Below, piece by piece: positions 7,286-18,209 of a DNA stretch of 43,053 nt. The stretch is from assembly GCA_021325215.1 (NCBI GenBank), contig JAJPHO010000129.1, positions 1 through 43,053 of the forward strand, in the 5' to 3' direction. The stretch comes from Alphaproteobacteria bacterium (GTDB taxonomy: Bacteria > Pseudomonadota > Alphaproteobacteria > Rhodospirillales > Magnetospirillaceae). Each line of letters starts with the position of its first letter. Within the stretch, counting starts at the first letter, position 1. Both the position numbers and the translations under genes were made by a program. The notes below the pieces were generated by a model. It searched no databases. It had not been told where the DNA came from and worked only from the letters and a program-made list of their open reading frames with translations.

Positions 7286-8233
7286 TCAATCCTGATTTTC
7301 CTCGATGGGCGTGATCCGACGTTCCATCAGCCACAGCGCACCGCCGGGCAGGGCGATCAGCAGCGTGGCCAGGCCGAACAGCACCGACAAGGCCGTCGCC
7401 TGGGCCGAGGGCACGCCGATCAGGCCGAATACGGTGACCATCGCCACTTCGCGCGCCCCCCAGCCGGCGATCGAGATCGGCAGGGTCGCCACCAGGATCA
7501 CCGGCGGCACCAGCACCAGGCAATCGACCAGGGTGACCGGCGCGTCGAGACCCAGCGCCAAGGCCCACACCACCATCGCCAGGTTGATATGGCCGATCAG
7601 GGCGATGACCAGGATCGGCGCGCCGGTGCGCGGACGGAAGAAGCATTTGCGGGTGTCGGCCGCCAATTGCCCGAAGCCGCGCACGATGCGCGATTTGCGC
7701 CAGCCTTCCGGCACGCGGTCGAGCTGCGACTGGACGATCAGTCCCACCGTCGCGCCCAAGGTCAGCAGCGGAAACAGCCATATCGCCGGCGTTTCCGGCA
7801 GGCGCCCGCTCAGCGCCGGCTCGGCCAGAGTCGTCAACAGCACCAGCGCATAGACGGTGGCGGCGCGCTCCAGCAGCACCGAATTGATCGAGGCGCCGAG
7901 ATCGAGCCCCGCCCGGCGCGTCGCCAGCATGCGGATGGCGTCGCCGCCCACCGCGCCCGGCAGGATCTGGCCGAAGAAATTACCGATCGAGAACAGCTCG
8001 GCCGCGCGCAGGAAACCGAGATGCGCGCCGATCGCGCGCAGCACCGCCTGCCAGCGGACGGCGCAGATCGCCACCTGGACCACCTGCAGCCCCATGGCCA
8101 GCAGGAAGAACCAGGGCGATATATTGCGTCCGGCCTGCCAGGCGGCATCGAGATCGACCTTGTGCAGCAGGTAGGCGAGAGATCCCCCCGTCAGCCCCAA
8201 CTTGATGGCCCAATTGGCCAAACGTTTCCACAT
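7286..8233 (-). CDS. LPG-synthase transmembrane-domain family membrane protein
   Basis: This 315-residue protein is mostly hydrophobic, with about seven or eight predicted membrane spans. It carries the family segments NFFGQILPGAVGGDAIRM (near 95-112) and LPISIAGWGAREVAMV (near 235-252), typical of the lysylphosphatidylglycerol-synthase TM / UPF0104 (AglD-like) group. It lacks the cytoplasmic synthetase domain of MprF, so it is more likely a flippase-like or glycolipid-associated membrane protein than a complete LPG synthase. The exact substrate is unknown. It begins 42 bp after the stop of the radical SAM gene on the same strand and probably shares its transcript. Confidence 0.8.
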   Translation of the reverse strand: MWKRLANWAIKLGLTGGSLAYLLHKVDLDAAWQAGRNISPWFFLLAMGLQVVQVAICAVRWQAVLRAIGAHLGFLRAAELFSIGNFFGQILPGAVGGDAIRMLATRRAGLDLGASINSVLLERAATVYALVLLTTLAEPALSGRLPETPAIWLFPLLTLGATVGLIVQSQLDRVPEGWRKSRIVRGFGQLAADTRKCFFRPRTGAPILVIALIGHINLAMVVWALALGLDAPVTLVDCLVLVPPVILVATLPISIAGWGAREVAMVTVFGLIGVPSAQATALSVLFGLATLLIALPGGALWLMERRITPIEENQD

Positions 8234-8275
8234 AAGAGCGAGATCTCGGAAAAAATGAGGGTGCGACCTTGTATG

Positions 8276-9367
8276 TTATGGCGCGGCACTTTGCAACCGG
8301 ACCGGCTGGCGCCTGGCCCCCCACGCGCCCGGCCGCGGCTCGAAGCGGCCAGGCAGCGTGTGGCCGCAGGACGCGCAGCGCCCGTCCCCGTCCAGGCCCC
8401 AGCGCCCGAGGGTGAACCAGTCCCGTTCGATCAGCAGCGCGTTGCAGACCGGACACCAGGTGCTGCCGCCTTCGGCATCATGGATGTTGCCGGTATAGAC
8501 ATAATGCAGCCCGACCTCGCGGGCGATCCGCCGCGCCCGTTGCAAAGTCGTGGCCGGGGTCCCCGCGACGTCCCGCATCTTCCAATCGGGATGGAAGGCG
8601 GTGAAATGCAGCGGAACCTCGGGCCCCAGCTGCTCGCCGACCCACTGTGACAAAGCGGTGAGCTCGGCGTCGCCGTCATTGGCGCCGGGAATCAGCAAGG
8701 TGGTGATCTCGAACCACACGTCGGTGTGGTGCTTGAGATAAACCAGCGTTTCAAGCACCGGGGCGAGATGGCCGCCGCAGATGCGGTGATAGAAATCCTC
8801 CGAGAAGCCCTTCAGATCGACGTTCGCCGCGTCCATGTCTGAATAGAAGTCCGCCCGCGCCGCCTCGGCCACATAGCCCGCCGTCACCGCCACCGCCTTG
8901 ATCCCCCGCGCCCGGCAGGCCTTGGCGGTATCGACCGCATATTCGAGGAAGATCACCGGGTCGTTATAGGTGAAGGCGACCGAGCGGCAGCCGGATTTCC
9001 CGGCCGCATCGGCGATGGCTTCAGGCGGCGCCCAGTCATTGAGCCGGTCGATCTCGCGCGCCTTGCTGATGTCCCAGTTCTGGCAGAATTTGCAGGTCAG
9101 GTTGCAGCCCGCCGTGCCGAAGGACAGCACCGGCGTTCCGGGCAGGAAATGGTTGAGCGGCTTCTTCTCGATCGGATCGATGCAAAAGCCCGACGAGCGG
9201 CCATACGTGGTCAGCACGATCCCGTCGCCCTGGCGGGCCCGCACGAAACACAGACCCTGCTGCCCGTCCTGCAGCTTGCAGAAGCGCGGACAGACGTCGC
9301 ATTGCAGCCGGCCGTCATCGAGCGAATGCCAATGGCGCCCCGGCACGATGGATGAACCGGTTGTCAT
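8276..9367 (-). CDS. amrS: AmmeMemoRadiSam system radical SAM enzyme
   Basis: This 363-residue radical SAM protein has the cluster motif CNLTCKFC (Cys88, Cys92, Cys95) and an N-terminal cysteine block CDVCPRFC...GLC (23-40), as in the AmmeMemoRadiSam radical SAM family. A C-terminal zinc-ribbon-like part (CPVC...CASCGH, about 320-340) is also seen. In the family it is named for frequent linkage with AMMECR1 and MEMO proteins. Neither is in this window, so its reaction cannot be inferred from context. The start ATG at 9367 has GAGAGG five bases upstream. It is divergent from greB with only 30 bp between the starts, so the two promoters must overlap each other's coding or leader sequence. Confidence 0.88.
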   Translation of the reverse strand: MTTGSSIVPGRHWHSLDDGRLQCDVCPRFCKLQDGQQGLCFVRARQGDGIVLTTYGRSSGFCIDPIEKKPLNHFLPGTPVLSFGTAGCNLTCKFCQNWDISKAREIDRLNDWAPPEAIADAAGKSGCRSVAFTYNDPVIFLEYAVDTAKACRARGIKAVAVTAGYVAEAARADFYSDMDAANVDLKGFSEDFYHRICGGHLAPVLETLVYLKHHTDVWFEITTLLIPGANDGDAELTALSQWVGEQLGPEVPLHFTAFHPDWKMRDVAGTPATTLQRARRIAREVGLHYVYTGNIHDAEGGSTWCPVCNALLIERDWFTLGRWGLDGDGRCASCGHTLPGRFEPRPGAWGARRQPVRLQSAAP

Positions 9368-9397
9368 CGCGGCCTCTCTTCATCTAAATCTACGGCT

Positions 9398-9940
9398 ATG
9401 AATGACTATACACCCGACCTCGACGACGAAGATGACGATGACGAGGCCCAGGGGCCGCTCAAGGGCCGCAAGAATTATATAACCCGCAACGGCTTCGACG
9501 CACTCCAGGCCGAGCTGCGCAACCTGACCCGTGTCGAACGCCCCAAAGTGGTCGAGATCGTGTCCTGGGCCGCCGGCAATGGCGACCGGTCGGAGAATGG
9601 CGACTACCTCTATGGCAAGAAGCGCCTGCGCGAGATCGACCGCCGCATCCGCTTCCTGACCAAGCGCATCGAGAAGGCCGAGATCGTCGATCCCGCTTTG
9701 CAGACCCGGCGCGATCAGGTGTTCTTCGGCGCCACCGAGACCTATGAGAATGAGCGCGGCGAGGAAAAGACCATCACCATCGTCGGCGAGGACGAAGCCA
9801 ATTCCGACCAGGGGCTGGTATCGTGGATCTCGCCGATCGCCACCGCCTTTCTGAAAGCCTATGAGGGCGACGAGGTCAGCTTCCGCACGCCAGGCGGCAA
9901 GACCATTCTGACCGTCGTGGAGATCACTTATCCGGAGTGA
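9398..9940 (+). CDS. greB: Transcript cleavage/elongation factor GreB
   Basis: This 180-residue protein has the Gre coiled-coil domain followed by the FKBP-like C-terminal domain. [20 protein letters not shown] is the GreB-type hallmark; the acidic tip residues D and E within GDRSENGD enter the RNA polymerase secondary channel and stimulate cleavage of backtracked RNA. Compared with E. coli GreB (158 residues) there is an N-terminal extension of about 20 residues holding an acidic run (residues 9-16, almost all D/E). The ATG at 9398 has no clear Shine-Dalgarno sequence. A weak -10-like TCTAAA lies 10-15 bases upstream, so a near-leaderless message is possible. A histidine kinase follows 7 bp downstream. 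Confidence 0.92.
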   Translation: MNDYTPDLDDEDDDDEAQGPLKGRKNYITRNGFDALQAELRNLTRVERPKVVEIVSWAAGNGDRSENGDYLYGKKRLREIDRRIRFLTKRIEKAEIVDPALQTRRDQVFFGATETYENERGEEKTITIVGEDEANSDQGLVSWISPIATAFLKAYEGDEVSFRTPGGKTILTVVEITYPE

Positions 9941-9947
9941 GGGCCCG

Positions 9948-12096
<2,149 letters not shown>

Positions 12097-12113
<17 letters not shown>

Positions 12114-12882
12114 GGGCCGGCGCCGACGGCGTCATCGGCACGCCGGAAAACATCTCGTAATCATAGCCGTTGTCCGGGTCGCGCGACGGGATGATGCCGC
12201 GCGGATGATCGCTTCCCCGATAGGGATGAATGCCGCAATCCGGCTGGCAGGAGCGGACCTGCCCGTCCTTGCCCTGGGCGTCGATCGAGACGATTTGCGC
12301 GGAGGGAAGGCGATTGGCGGCCAGCGACAGGGCCGAGTCGAACGGCGACTGGCTTTTGCGCGCATGCAGATTGCCGCTGTAGGCCAGGATCACAGCCTTG
12401 GGATGATTCGCCGCCGCCTCGGCGACGACATCCGCCATGGCCTGTTCGCGATGGTCCACGCTCCGCACGGTATCCGCGTCCATCATCACGACCGAGCTCA
12501 CCCCGCCCTCGGCCACGAAGCGCCGCAACCGCTCGGCCAGGGCCAGCATGGCCTGGCTGCTGCGGCCATCCTGGGTCGGCAGGACCCACATGCCTTGTGC
12601 CAGCAGCGCCGTCCGGTCGCCATCCTTGAGAAAGCGGTCCCAGGCCGGCTGCTCCGAGCGCAGACGCTCCAGCGCCACCACGACCTCGCGTCCGCTCTGC
12701 GCGGCATGGCAGACCAGATCGCCGAACAGGCCGGGCAGCTCCGTCGTGCCGTGCATCTCGCCGACCCAGATGATGCGCGGCTCGCCCGGCGCGAACAGCG
12801 CGTCCGCCCCCGGCAGATCGGGACAGGCCGCCCAGGCGGCAGGGCCGATCAGCGCGAGGGAAAGGGCGAGAAGGGCGCGCAT
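12097..12882 (-). CDS. ChaN-like (Tiki/haem-binding uptake superfamily) secreted protein
   Basis: This 261-residue protein starts with a signal peptide ([18 protein letters not shown], cleavage near residue 18). The mature part begins [13 protein letters not shown] and includes VVALERL and an AYSGNLHA block, the pattern of ChaN-type lipoproteins (cofactor/haem-binding, related to the Tiki and erythromycin-esterase fold). A Cys at residue 20 is preceded by WAA, a poor lipobox, so ordinary secretion is more likely than lipidation. I chose ATG 12882 because the longer reading frame to 13143 runs through the SMP-30 gene. Only 2 bp separate it from that gene's stop. It is the last gene of a three-gene leftward operon. 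Haem binding is a family inference. Confidence 0.65.
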
Positions 12883-12884
12883 CC

Positions 12885-13757
12885 CTACCCTCCGAACGGC
12901 ACGACCGGCAGACCGGCGACCTCGACCTGATAGGCGAACAGATTGCCCGCTTCGGGGTCGCGGGCCAGCGCCGCCGCGTCGAGCCCTTCCCGCGCCGAGG
13001 TGACGAACAGGGTCTTGCGGTCCGGTCCGCCGAACGCGGGGCAGCTCGCCTGCCCGGCCGGCACCGCGAGGCGCGAGATCACCTTGCCGTCGGGCGCGTG
13101 GCGCACCACCTCGCCCGCGCCCCAGCGGGCGCTCCACAGGCATCCTTCCTCATCGATCACGGCGCCGTCGGGATAGCCCTCGGTCACCTCGGCGAAGACG
13201 CGCTTGTTCGAGATCGTGCCGCTGTCCGGATCGAGGTCGTAGGCGTGGATCACCTTGCTCGGCGTGTCGCTGAAATAGAGTGTGCGGCCATCGGGGCTGC
13301 AGCACAGGCTGTTGCTGATGGTGATCCCCCCGGCCTGTTCGGTCAGCGCACCATCGAAACGGAACAGCGAACCGCGGGTGGCGCCGGCCTTGGCCTCATC
13401 CTCGACCATCGTGCCGACCCAGAACCGGCCCTGCTTGTCGGTGCGGCCGTCATTGAAGCGCCGGCCGCTGCCCTCGGTCTCAGGCCGCACGATCCACTCG
13501 ACAGCTTTCGTGCCGGTATCGAAATAAGCCAGACCCGTCTCGAAGGCGGCCAGGATGCGGGAGCCCTTCTCCGGCAGGAAGGCGTAGGAACACAGCCGCT
13601 CGGGCGTCTCGATGGTTTCCGTCACGCCCGTTGCCAGGTGATGGCGATGCAGGCGGCGGGCATGGATGTCGGTCCACCACAGCTTGCCGTCGTGGTCGTT
13701 CCACAGCGGCCCTTCACCCAGATTGTTGGCGGAAGGGACGATGGCGATGGGCTTCAT
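12885..13757 (-). CDS. SMP-30/gluconolactonase family hydrolase
   Basis: This 290-residue six-bladed beta-propeller of the SMP-30/regucalcin/gluconolactonase family shows the expected metal ligands: Glu15 (GEGPLW), Asn102 (RFNDGR), Asn149 (ITISNSL) and Asp197 (YPDGAV). Family members hydrolyse sugar lactones such as gluconolactone, and lactone hydrolysis in the cytoplasm is the likely role; there is no signal peptide. The substrate is not fixed by sequence. The ATG at 13757 overlaps the upstream gene's stop as ATGA, so the two are translationally coupled. The downstream ChaN-like gene begins 2 bp after its TAG. No sugar kinase or dehydrogenase sits beside it. Confidence 0.87.
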   Translation of the reverse strand: MKPIAIVPSANNLGEGPLWNDHDGKLWWTDIHARRLHRHHLATGVTETIETPERLCSYAFLPEKGSRILAAFETGLAYFDTGTKAVEWIVRPETEGSGRRFNDGRTDKQGRFWVGTMVEDEAKAGATRGSLFRFDGALTEQAGGITISNSLCCSPDGRTLYFSDTPSKVIHAYDLDPDSGTISNKRVFAEVTEGYPDGAVIDEEGCLWSARWGAGEVVRHAPDGKVISRLAVPAGQASCPAFGGPDRKTLFVTSAREGLDAAALARDPEAGNLFAYQVEVAGLPVVPFGG

Positions 13758-14542
13758 GAATGGCTCCAGCGATGAATGATGGTTTCCAGCGCCGCCAGCC
13801 CGTCAGTGAGGGCGGCGGGACCGGGCTGCAGGATGATCGGTGATTTGATTTCATGGATCTCGCCGTCGCGCACGGAGGGAATGGCCTCGAAACCGGCGCG
13901 GGCGGCGATCTTTTCAGGGCGCAGCTTCTTGCCGCACCACGATCCGATGATGATGTCGGGCGCGGCGGCGATGACCTGATCGGCGGTGACGATGCGCTCG
14001 GCGGCGGATTTGCCGCGGCTTTTCTCCGGGAAGATCTCGATGCCGCCCGCCGCTTCGACCAATTCGGACACCCAGGCGATGCCCGAGATCATCGGCTCGT
14101 CCCATTCCTCGAAATAGACCCGCGGGCGGCGCGGCAATTCAGCGGCCCGTTCGCGTGCCGCCGCCAATCCGTCCTCGAAGCGCCGCGCCAAGGCGTCGGC
14201 GGCAGGCCCCTCGCCCACCATCGCGCCGAGCAGCCGGATCATGCCGAGAATTTCCGCGACGCTGCGCTGATTGAAGGCATGCACGGCGATCCCGGCCTTG
14301 ATCAGCCCGGCGACGATCTCGGCCTGCAGGTCGGAGAAGGCCAGCACCAGATCGGGTTCCAGCGCCAGGATCTTCGGCAGGTCGGCGGACAGGAACGAGG
14401 AGATGCGCGGCTTGTCGCGCCGGGCCTCGGGCGGGCGCACCACATAGCCCGACACGCCGACGATGCGGTCCTGCTGGCCCAGCAGATAGAGGGTTTCGAC
14501 GGTCTCTTCGGTCAGGCAGACGATACGGCGGGGCGGATACAT
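13754..14542 (-). CDS. BtuF-like cobalamin-binding (class III periplasmic-binding) protein without signal peptide
   Basis: This 262-residue protein has the two-lobed helical-backbone fold of BtuF/FecB-type binding proteins: IVCLTEETVETLYLLG at the N-terminus, a GVSGYV segment, LEPDLVLAFSDLQ, and the C-terminal GSWCGKKLRPEKI segment with RPGWE-like spacing. Related alphaproteobacterial proteins are annotated as cobalamin-binding. The chosen ATG at 14542 gives no signal peptide; an upstream in-frame extension to 14668 overlaps the divergent sppA and lacks plausibility. It may bind a corrinoid or chelate in the cytoplasm, or export may use a start I cannot see. No ABC permease or ATPase is nearby. 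It is the first gene of the leftward operon, ATGA-coupled to the SMP-30 gene. Confidence 0.7.
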   Translation of the reverse strand: MYPPRRIVCLTEETVETLYLLGQQDRIVGVSGYVVRPPEARRDKPRISSFLSADLPKILALEPDLVLAFSDLQAEIVAGLIKAGIAVHAFNQRSVAEILGMIRLLGAMVGEGPAADALARRFEDGLAAARERAAELPRRPRVYFEEWDEPMISGIAWVSELVEAAGGIEIFPEKSRGKSAAERIVTADQVIAAAPDIIIGSWCGKKLRPEKIAARAGFEAIPSVRDGEIHEIKSPIILQPGPAALTDGLAALETIIHRWSHS

Positions 14543-14648
14543 GATGCCCGACACTGCGACATGCGCCGGGCGGGCTGTCAACCCGTTGACCGAAACCGGA
14601 AATCGGCGCCATATGTTGCCCTGTTTGCAAGACGTGGAAGGTTTGGCC

Positions 14649-16406
14649 ATGCGGCTGTTGGGGCGCATCCTGGTTGTGGTTCTGGCGGTGATCGGCGGCG
14701 GGTTCCTGCTGATTACCGGGCTCGGCCTCTATGGCGTGCTGCACGCCCGTCCGTCACCCTTGCCCGCCAAGATGGTGCTGTCCCTCGATCTCGACCGCGG
14801 CGTGTCGGAAACCCGCTCCGCCGGCGCCTTCTCGCTCCGCAAGGTCAATCCTTATCCGCTGCGCCAGATCATCGAATCGCTCGACCGCGCCTCGCGCGAT
14901 CCCCGCGTTACCGCGCTGGTCGCCCGCTTCGACGCGCCGCCGATGGGCATGGCCCAGGCGCAGGAGCTGCGCGACGCGGTGCTGGCCTTCCATCGCTCCG
15001 GTAAGCGCGTGCTGGCCTATTCCACCAGCCTCGGCGGCGGCGGCAATGGCAGCCTGGCCTATTACCTGGCCTCGTCCTTCCACGAAATCTGGCTGCAGCC
15101 TTCGGGCGACATCGGCATGACCGGCTTCATGGCCGAAAGCCCCTTCTTCAAGGGCACGCTCGATCTGCTGGACGTGAAGCCGCAATTCGCCGGCCGCTAC
15201 GAATACAAGACCGCGATCGACATCTACACCCACGACAAATTCTCCAAGGAAGGCCGCGAGACGATGCAGCGGCTGGTCGACAGCTGGTCGAATCAGGCGG
15301 TCGAAGGCATCGCCCTGGCCCGCGGCCTGCCGCCCGCCGACGTGAAGGCGCTGATCGACCGCGCCCCGCTGATGGCCGAAGAAGCCCTCAACGCCAAGCT
15401 GGTCGACAAGCTGGCCTATTGGGACGAGACCGAGAAGGAACTGACCGGCGACGATTCCAAGCTGGTCGATCTGTCCGATTACGCCGTCCGCGCCCAGCCG
15501 GAGCCGACCGCCGTCAAGGTGGCGCTGATCGGCGGCATCGGCGAGGTGACCGACGCCGACGCCGGCGACAGCCCGTTCGGCGGCTCGTCGGTGATGTCGT
15601 CGCTGCGCCTCGAGCGCGCCTTCAAGGACGCCGCGGCCAATCCCGACATCAAGGCGATCCTGTTCCGCATCGACAGCCCCGGCGGCGCCTATCCCGCCGC
15701 CGACGACATCTGGCACTCGGTCAACCAGGCGCGCGCCGCCGGGAAACCCGTCGTGGTCAGCATGGGCAACGTCGCCGCCTCGGGCGGCTATTTCGGCGCC
15801 ATGGCAGCCGACAAGATCGTCGCCCAGCCCGGCACCATCACCGGCTCGATCGGCGTGTTCGCCGGCAAGCTGGCGGTGCAGGACCTGTTCAAGAAGGGCG
15901 GGGTCACCTTCGACGAGGTGCATCAGGGCAAGAATGCCGGCATGTGGAGCGGCAATTCGACCTTCTCGCCCAGCCAGTGGGACCGCCTCAACGCCTCGCT
16001 CGACCATGTCTATGCCGACTTCACCACCAAGGCCGGCAAGGCGCGCAACCTGACGCCCGACCAGATGGACAAGCTGGCCCGCGGCCGCGTCTGGCCCGGC
16101 GACGAAGCCAAGCGCCTCGGCCTGGTCGATGAACTGGGCGGCTATCCGGAAGCGCTGGTGCTGATCCGCCAGCTGGCCAAGCTGCCGACCCAGATGCCGA
16201 TCCAGCTGGTGCCCTTCCCGCGCGAGAAGAAGCCGATCGAATATCTGATGGAACTGGCCCAGCAGGGCGAGTTGCCGGACGGCGTCTCCGACGGCGCGGC
16301 TTCGATCCAGCAGATCGCCAAAGTCGCCCGGGTGCTGGCGCCGCTGACCGACATGGTCGAGACCAAGGACACCCGGCTGAAGGCGCCGCCGATCGAGGCG
16401 AAATAA
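14649..16406 (+). CDS. sppA: Signal peptide peptidase SppA, long (67K) type
   Basis: This 585-residue membrane-anchored serine protease degrades cleaved signal peptides. An N-terminal TM helix (about 5-28) is followed by tandem ClpP-like domains. As in E. coli SppA, the catalytic dyad is split: Lys187 (EYKTAID) in the N-terminal half and Ser378 (AASGGYFGAMAADKI) in the C-terminal half. The C-terminal domain also shows FRIDSPGG and TGSIGVFAGK. ATG 14649 is chosen because GGAAGG lies about 7 bases upstream and it places the TM helix at the N-terminus; the open frame extends back to 14541 without support. TTGACC at 14586-14591 may be a -35 element. The gene converges on tlyA, with a hairpin between. 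Confidence 0.93.
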   Translation: MRLLGRILVVVLAVIGGGFLLITGLGLYGVLHARPSPLPAKMVLSLDLDRGVSETRSAGAFSLRKVNPYPLRQIIESLDRASRDPRVTALVARFDAPPMGMAQAQELRDAVLAFHRSGKRVLAYSTSLGGGGNGSLAYYLASSFHEIWLQPSGDIGMTGFMAESPFFKGTLDLLDVKPQFAGRYEYKTAIDIYTHDKFSKEGRETMQRLVDSWSNQAVEGIALARGLPPADVKALIDRAPLMAEEALNAKLVDKLAYWDETEKELTGDDSKLVDLSDYAVRAQPEPTAVKVALIGGIGEVTDADAGDSPFGGSSVMSSLRLERAFKDAAANPDIKAILFRIDSPGGAYPAADDIWHSVNQARAAGKPVVVSMGNVAASGGYFGAMAADKIVAQPGTITGSIGVFAGKLAVQDLFKKGGVTFDEVHQGKNAGMWSGNSTFSPSQWDRLNASLDHVYADFTTKAGKARNLTPDQMDKLARGRVWPGDEAKRLGLVDELGGYPEALVLIRQLAKLPTQMPIQLVPFPREKKPIEYLMELAQQGELPDGVSDGAASIQQIAKVARVLAPLTDMVETKDTRLKAPPIEAK

Positions 16407-16417
16407 GCGGTATCCGC

Positions 16418-16440
16418 GAGAAGGGTTAGCCGCCCTTCTC
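16418..16440. terminator. Hairpin between convergent sppA and tlyA
   Basis: GAGAAGGG (16418-16425) and CCCTTCTC (16433-16440) form a perfect 8-bp stem with a 7-base loop. The right arm is inside the last codons of tlyA and the loop holds its stop codon. Position between two 3' ends suggests a shared bidirectional terminator. No T-tract follows on either strand, so its strength is uncertain. Confidence 0.5.
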
Positions 16441-17163
16441 AGCGGCGATCAGGAATTCGACATTGCCTTCCGGCCCCTTGATCGGGCTTTCGACAATGCC
16501 GCGCACCGTCCAGCCGGGCAGATTGTTCACCCAGGCTTCGATGCGGTCGCAGACTTCCTTGTGCAATTCCGGTTCGCGCACCACGCCGCCCTTGCCGACG
16601 CGGCCCTTGCCGACCTCGAACTGAGGCTTGATCAGGGCGGCCAGCCAGGCGTGCGGCTTGGTCAGCGCCAGGGCGGCGGGCAGCACGATTTCCAAACCGA
16701 TGAAGCTGGCGTCGCACACGACCAGATCGATCGGGTCGGAGATCTGCTCGGTGGTCAGGTGGCGGGCGTTGGTTTTTTCCAGCACCACGACCCTCGGGTC
16801 CTGGCGCAGCTTCCAGGCCAGCTGGCCCTGGCCGACATCGACGGAATAGACCTTGGCGGCGCCGTTCTGCAGCAGCACGTCGGTGAAACCACCCGTAGAG
16901 GCGCCGACATCGATGGCGGTCTTGCCTGCCGGATCGATCGGGAAGCTATCGATAGCCTTGGCCAGCTTGAGGCCGCCGCGCGAGACCCAGGGATGATCCT
17001 GGCCCCTGAGGTCGATCTGCAGATCGTCGGCGACCGACAGACCGGGCTTGTCGAGGCGCTTTTCGCCATTATAGACCAGCCCGGCCATGATCAGCGCCTG
17101 GGCGCGGCTTTTGCTTTCGACCAGGCCGCGGTCGACCAGGAGCTGATCGAGCCGGATCTTCAC
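16426..17163 (-). CDS. tlyA: TlyA family rRNA (cytidine-2'-O)-methyltransferase
   Basis: This 245-residue protein has an N-terminal S4 RNA-binding domain (about 1-65, [19 protein letters not shown]) and an RrmJ-like SAM methyltransferase domain: [16 protein letters not shown] is motif [11 protein letters not shown] follows, and IKPQFEVGK carries the catalytic-type lysine. TlyA enzymes methylate cytidines in 16S and/or 23S rRNA; many bacterial entries are labelled haemolysin A. The start is GTG 17163, which overlaps the bioB stop as GTGA; the longer open frame upstream runs through bioB and is rejected. Coupling to bioB is positional only, with no known functional link. The 3' end faces sppA. 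Confidence 0.88.
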   Translation of the reverse strand: MKIRLDQLLVDRGLVESKSRAQALIMAGLVYNGEKRLDKPGLSVADDLQIDLRGQDHPWVSRGGLKLAKAIDSFPIDPAGKTAIDVGASTGGFTDVLLQNGAAKVYSVDVGQGQLAWKLRQDPRVVVLEKTNARHLTTEQISDPIDLVVCDASFIGLEIVLPAALALTKPHAWLAALIKPQFEVGKGRVGKGGVVREPELHKEVCDRIEAWVNNLPGWTVRGIVESPIKGPEGNVEFLIAAEKGG

Positions 17164-18125
17164 AGGGTTTCCGGCTGCAGTCCCAGACGATCGAACAGCG
17201 ACTGATCGCGGTTCGGCGCGGCATTGCCGGCGGTCAGCAGGACTTCGCCCGTGAAGATCGAGTTGCAGCCGGCGAAGAAGCACATCGCCTGCATCTCGTC
17301 GGACATCGCCTGGCGGCCCGCCGCGATGCGGACATGGGATTTCGGCATCAGGATGCGGGCGACCGCGACGGTACGGATGAATTCCAGCGGATCGGTATCC
17401 TTCACCCCCTCCAGCGGGGTGCCCGGCACGCGGATCAGCATATTGACCGGCACGCTTTCCGGATGCTCGTCCATGGTGGCCAGGGTGGTCAGCATGGCGG
17501 CGCGGTCATCCTCGCTCTCGCCCATGCCGACGATGCCGCCGCAGCACACCTTCATGCCGGCCTGGCGCACATTGGCCAGCGTCTCCAGCCGGTCCTCGAA
17601 GGTCCGGGTGGTGATGATCTCTTTATAGTGCTCTTCCGAGGTGTCGATGTTGTGGTTGTAATAGTCCAGCCCGGCATCGGCCAAAGCATGCGCCTGCTCG
17701 CCGGTCAGCATGCCGAGGGTGGCGCAGCTTTCCAGGCCCAGCGCCTTGACGCCTTCGACCATGCGCAGGACCTTGGTGAAGTCCTTGTCGGTCGGGTTGC
17801 GCCAGGCGGCGCCCATGCAGAAGCGGGTGGAGCCGTCTTCCTTGGCCTTACGGGCGGCGGCCAGCACCTTCTCGACTTCCATCAGCTGCTCTTTTTCCAG
17901 CCCGGTGTCGTAGTGCGCGCTCTGCGGACAATATTTGCAGTCCTCGGGGCAACTGCCGGTCTTGATCGACAGCAGGCGCGAGAGCTGGACCTTGTTCGCG
18001 TCGAAATGCCGGCGGTGGACGCTGGCGGCGAGGAACAGCAGGTCGTTGAAGGGCATGGCGAACAGAGCCCGCACTTCCTCGACGGTCCAATCATGGCGCG
18101 GAGCGGAGACGGCGGCTTGATGCAT
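17160..18125 (-). CDS. bioB: Biotin synthase
   Basis: This 321-residue radical SAM enzyme inserts sulfur into dethiobiotin, the last biotin step. The SAM-cluster motif CPEDCKYC (Cys59, Cys63, Cys66) and the further family cysteines for the [2Fe-2S] cluster ([27 protein letters not shown]), plus the RIAAGRQ arginine segment, are all present. Length is typical. The start ATG at 18125 has no clear Shine-Dalgarno sequence. It is divergent from the bioF operon across 84 bp, so both halves of the pathway probably share control. It is translationally coupled to tlyA downstream (GTGA). Confidence 0.96.
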   Translation of the reverse strand: MHQAAVSAPRHDWTVEEVRALFAMPFNDLLFLAASVHRRHFDANKVQLSRLLSIKTGSCPEDCKYCPQSAHYDTGLEKEQLMEVEKVLAAARKAKEDGSTRFCMGAAWRNPTDKDFTKVLRMVEGVKALGLESCATLGMLTGEQAHALADAGLDYYNHNIDTSEEHYKEIITTRTFEDRLETLANVRQAGMKVCCGGIVGMGESEDDRAAMLTTLATMDEHPESVPVNMLIRVPGTPLEGVKDTDPLEFIRTVAVARILMPKSHVRIAAGRQAMSDEMQAMCFFAGCNSIFTGEVLLTAGNAAPNRDQSLFDRLGLQPETL

Positions 18126-18209
18126 GGGACGGGAACCTTATCTTGGGATGCTGTTTCCGCTCATAGCATCTTTGCGCGGAGGAAAAAACCTTATAGAACC
18201 CTCTCCACC
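18126..18209. promoter_or_regulatory. Divergent bioB/bioF control region
   Basis: This 84-bp spacer must hold both promoters. A direct repeat ACCTTAT occurs at 18135-18141 and 18188-18194. The second is part of TTATAGAACC (18191-18200), which matches seven of ten positions of the alphaproteobacterial BioR palindrome TTATMKATAA as I recall it; the first (TTATCTTGGG) matches six. TATAGA at 18192-18197 could also be a -10 element for bioF. GGAGGAAA at 18178-18185 is too far from the bioF ATG (18210) to be its ribosome binding site. No full palindrome is present, so a BioR or BirA operator is only a possibility. Confidence 0.4.

Noticed and set aside
14543-14648. Cobalamin riboswitch between the BtuF-like gene and sppA
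   Set aside because: The 106-bp spacer is too short for a full cobalamin riboswitch with its B12 box, and I could not find that box.
17334-18209. N-terminal extension of bioF by about 290 residues
   Set aside because: It is the complement of bioB. BioF begins with its normal N-terminus at 18210.
18126-18209. Firm BioR or BirA operator call in the bioB/bioF spacer
   Set aside because: Only partial matches (six and seven of ten positions) to my recollection of the BioR palindrome, and no dyad symmetry. Kept as a low-confidence control region only.
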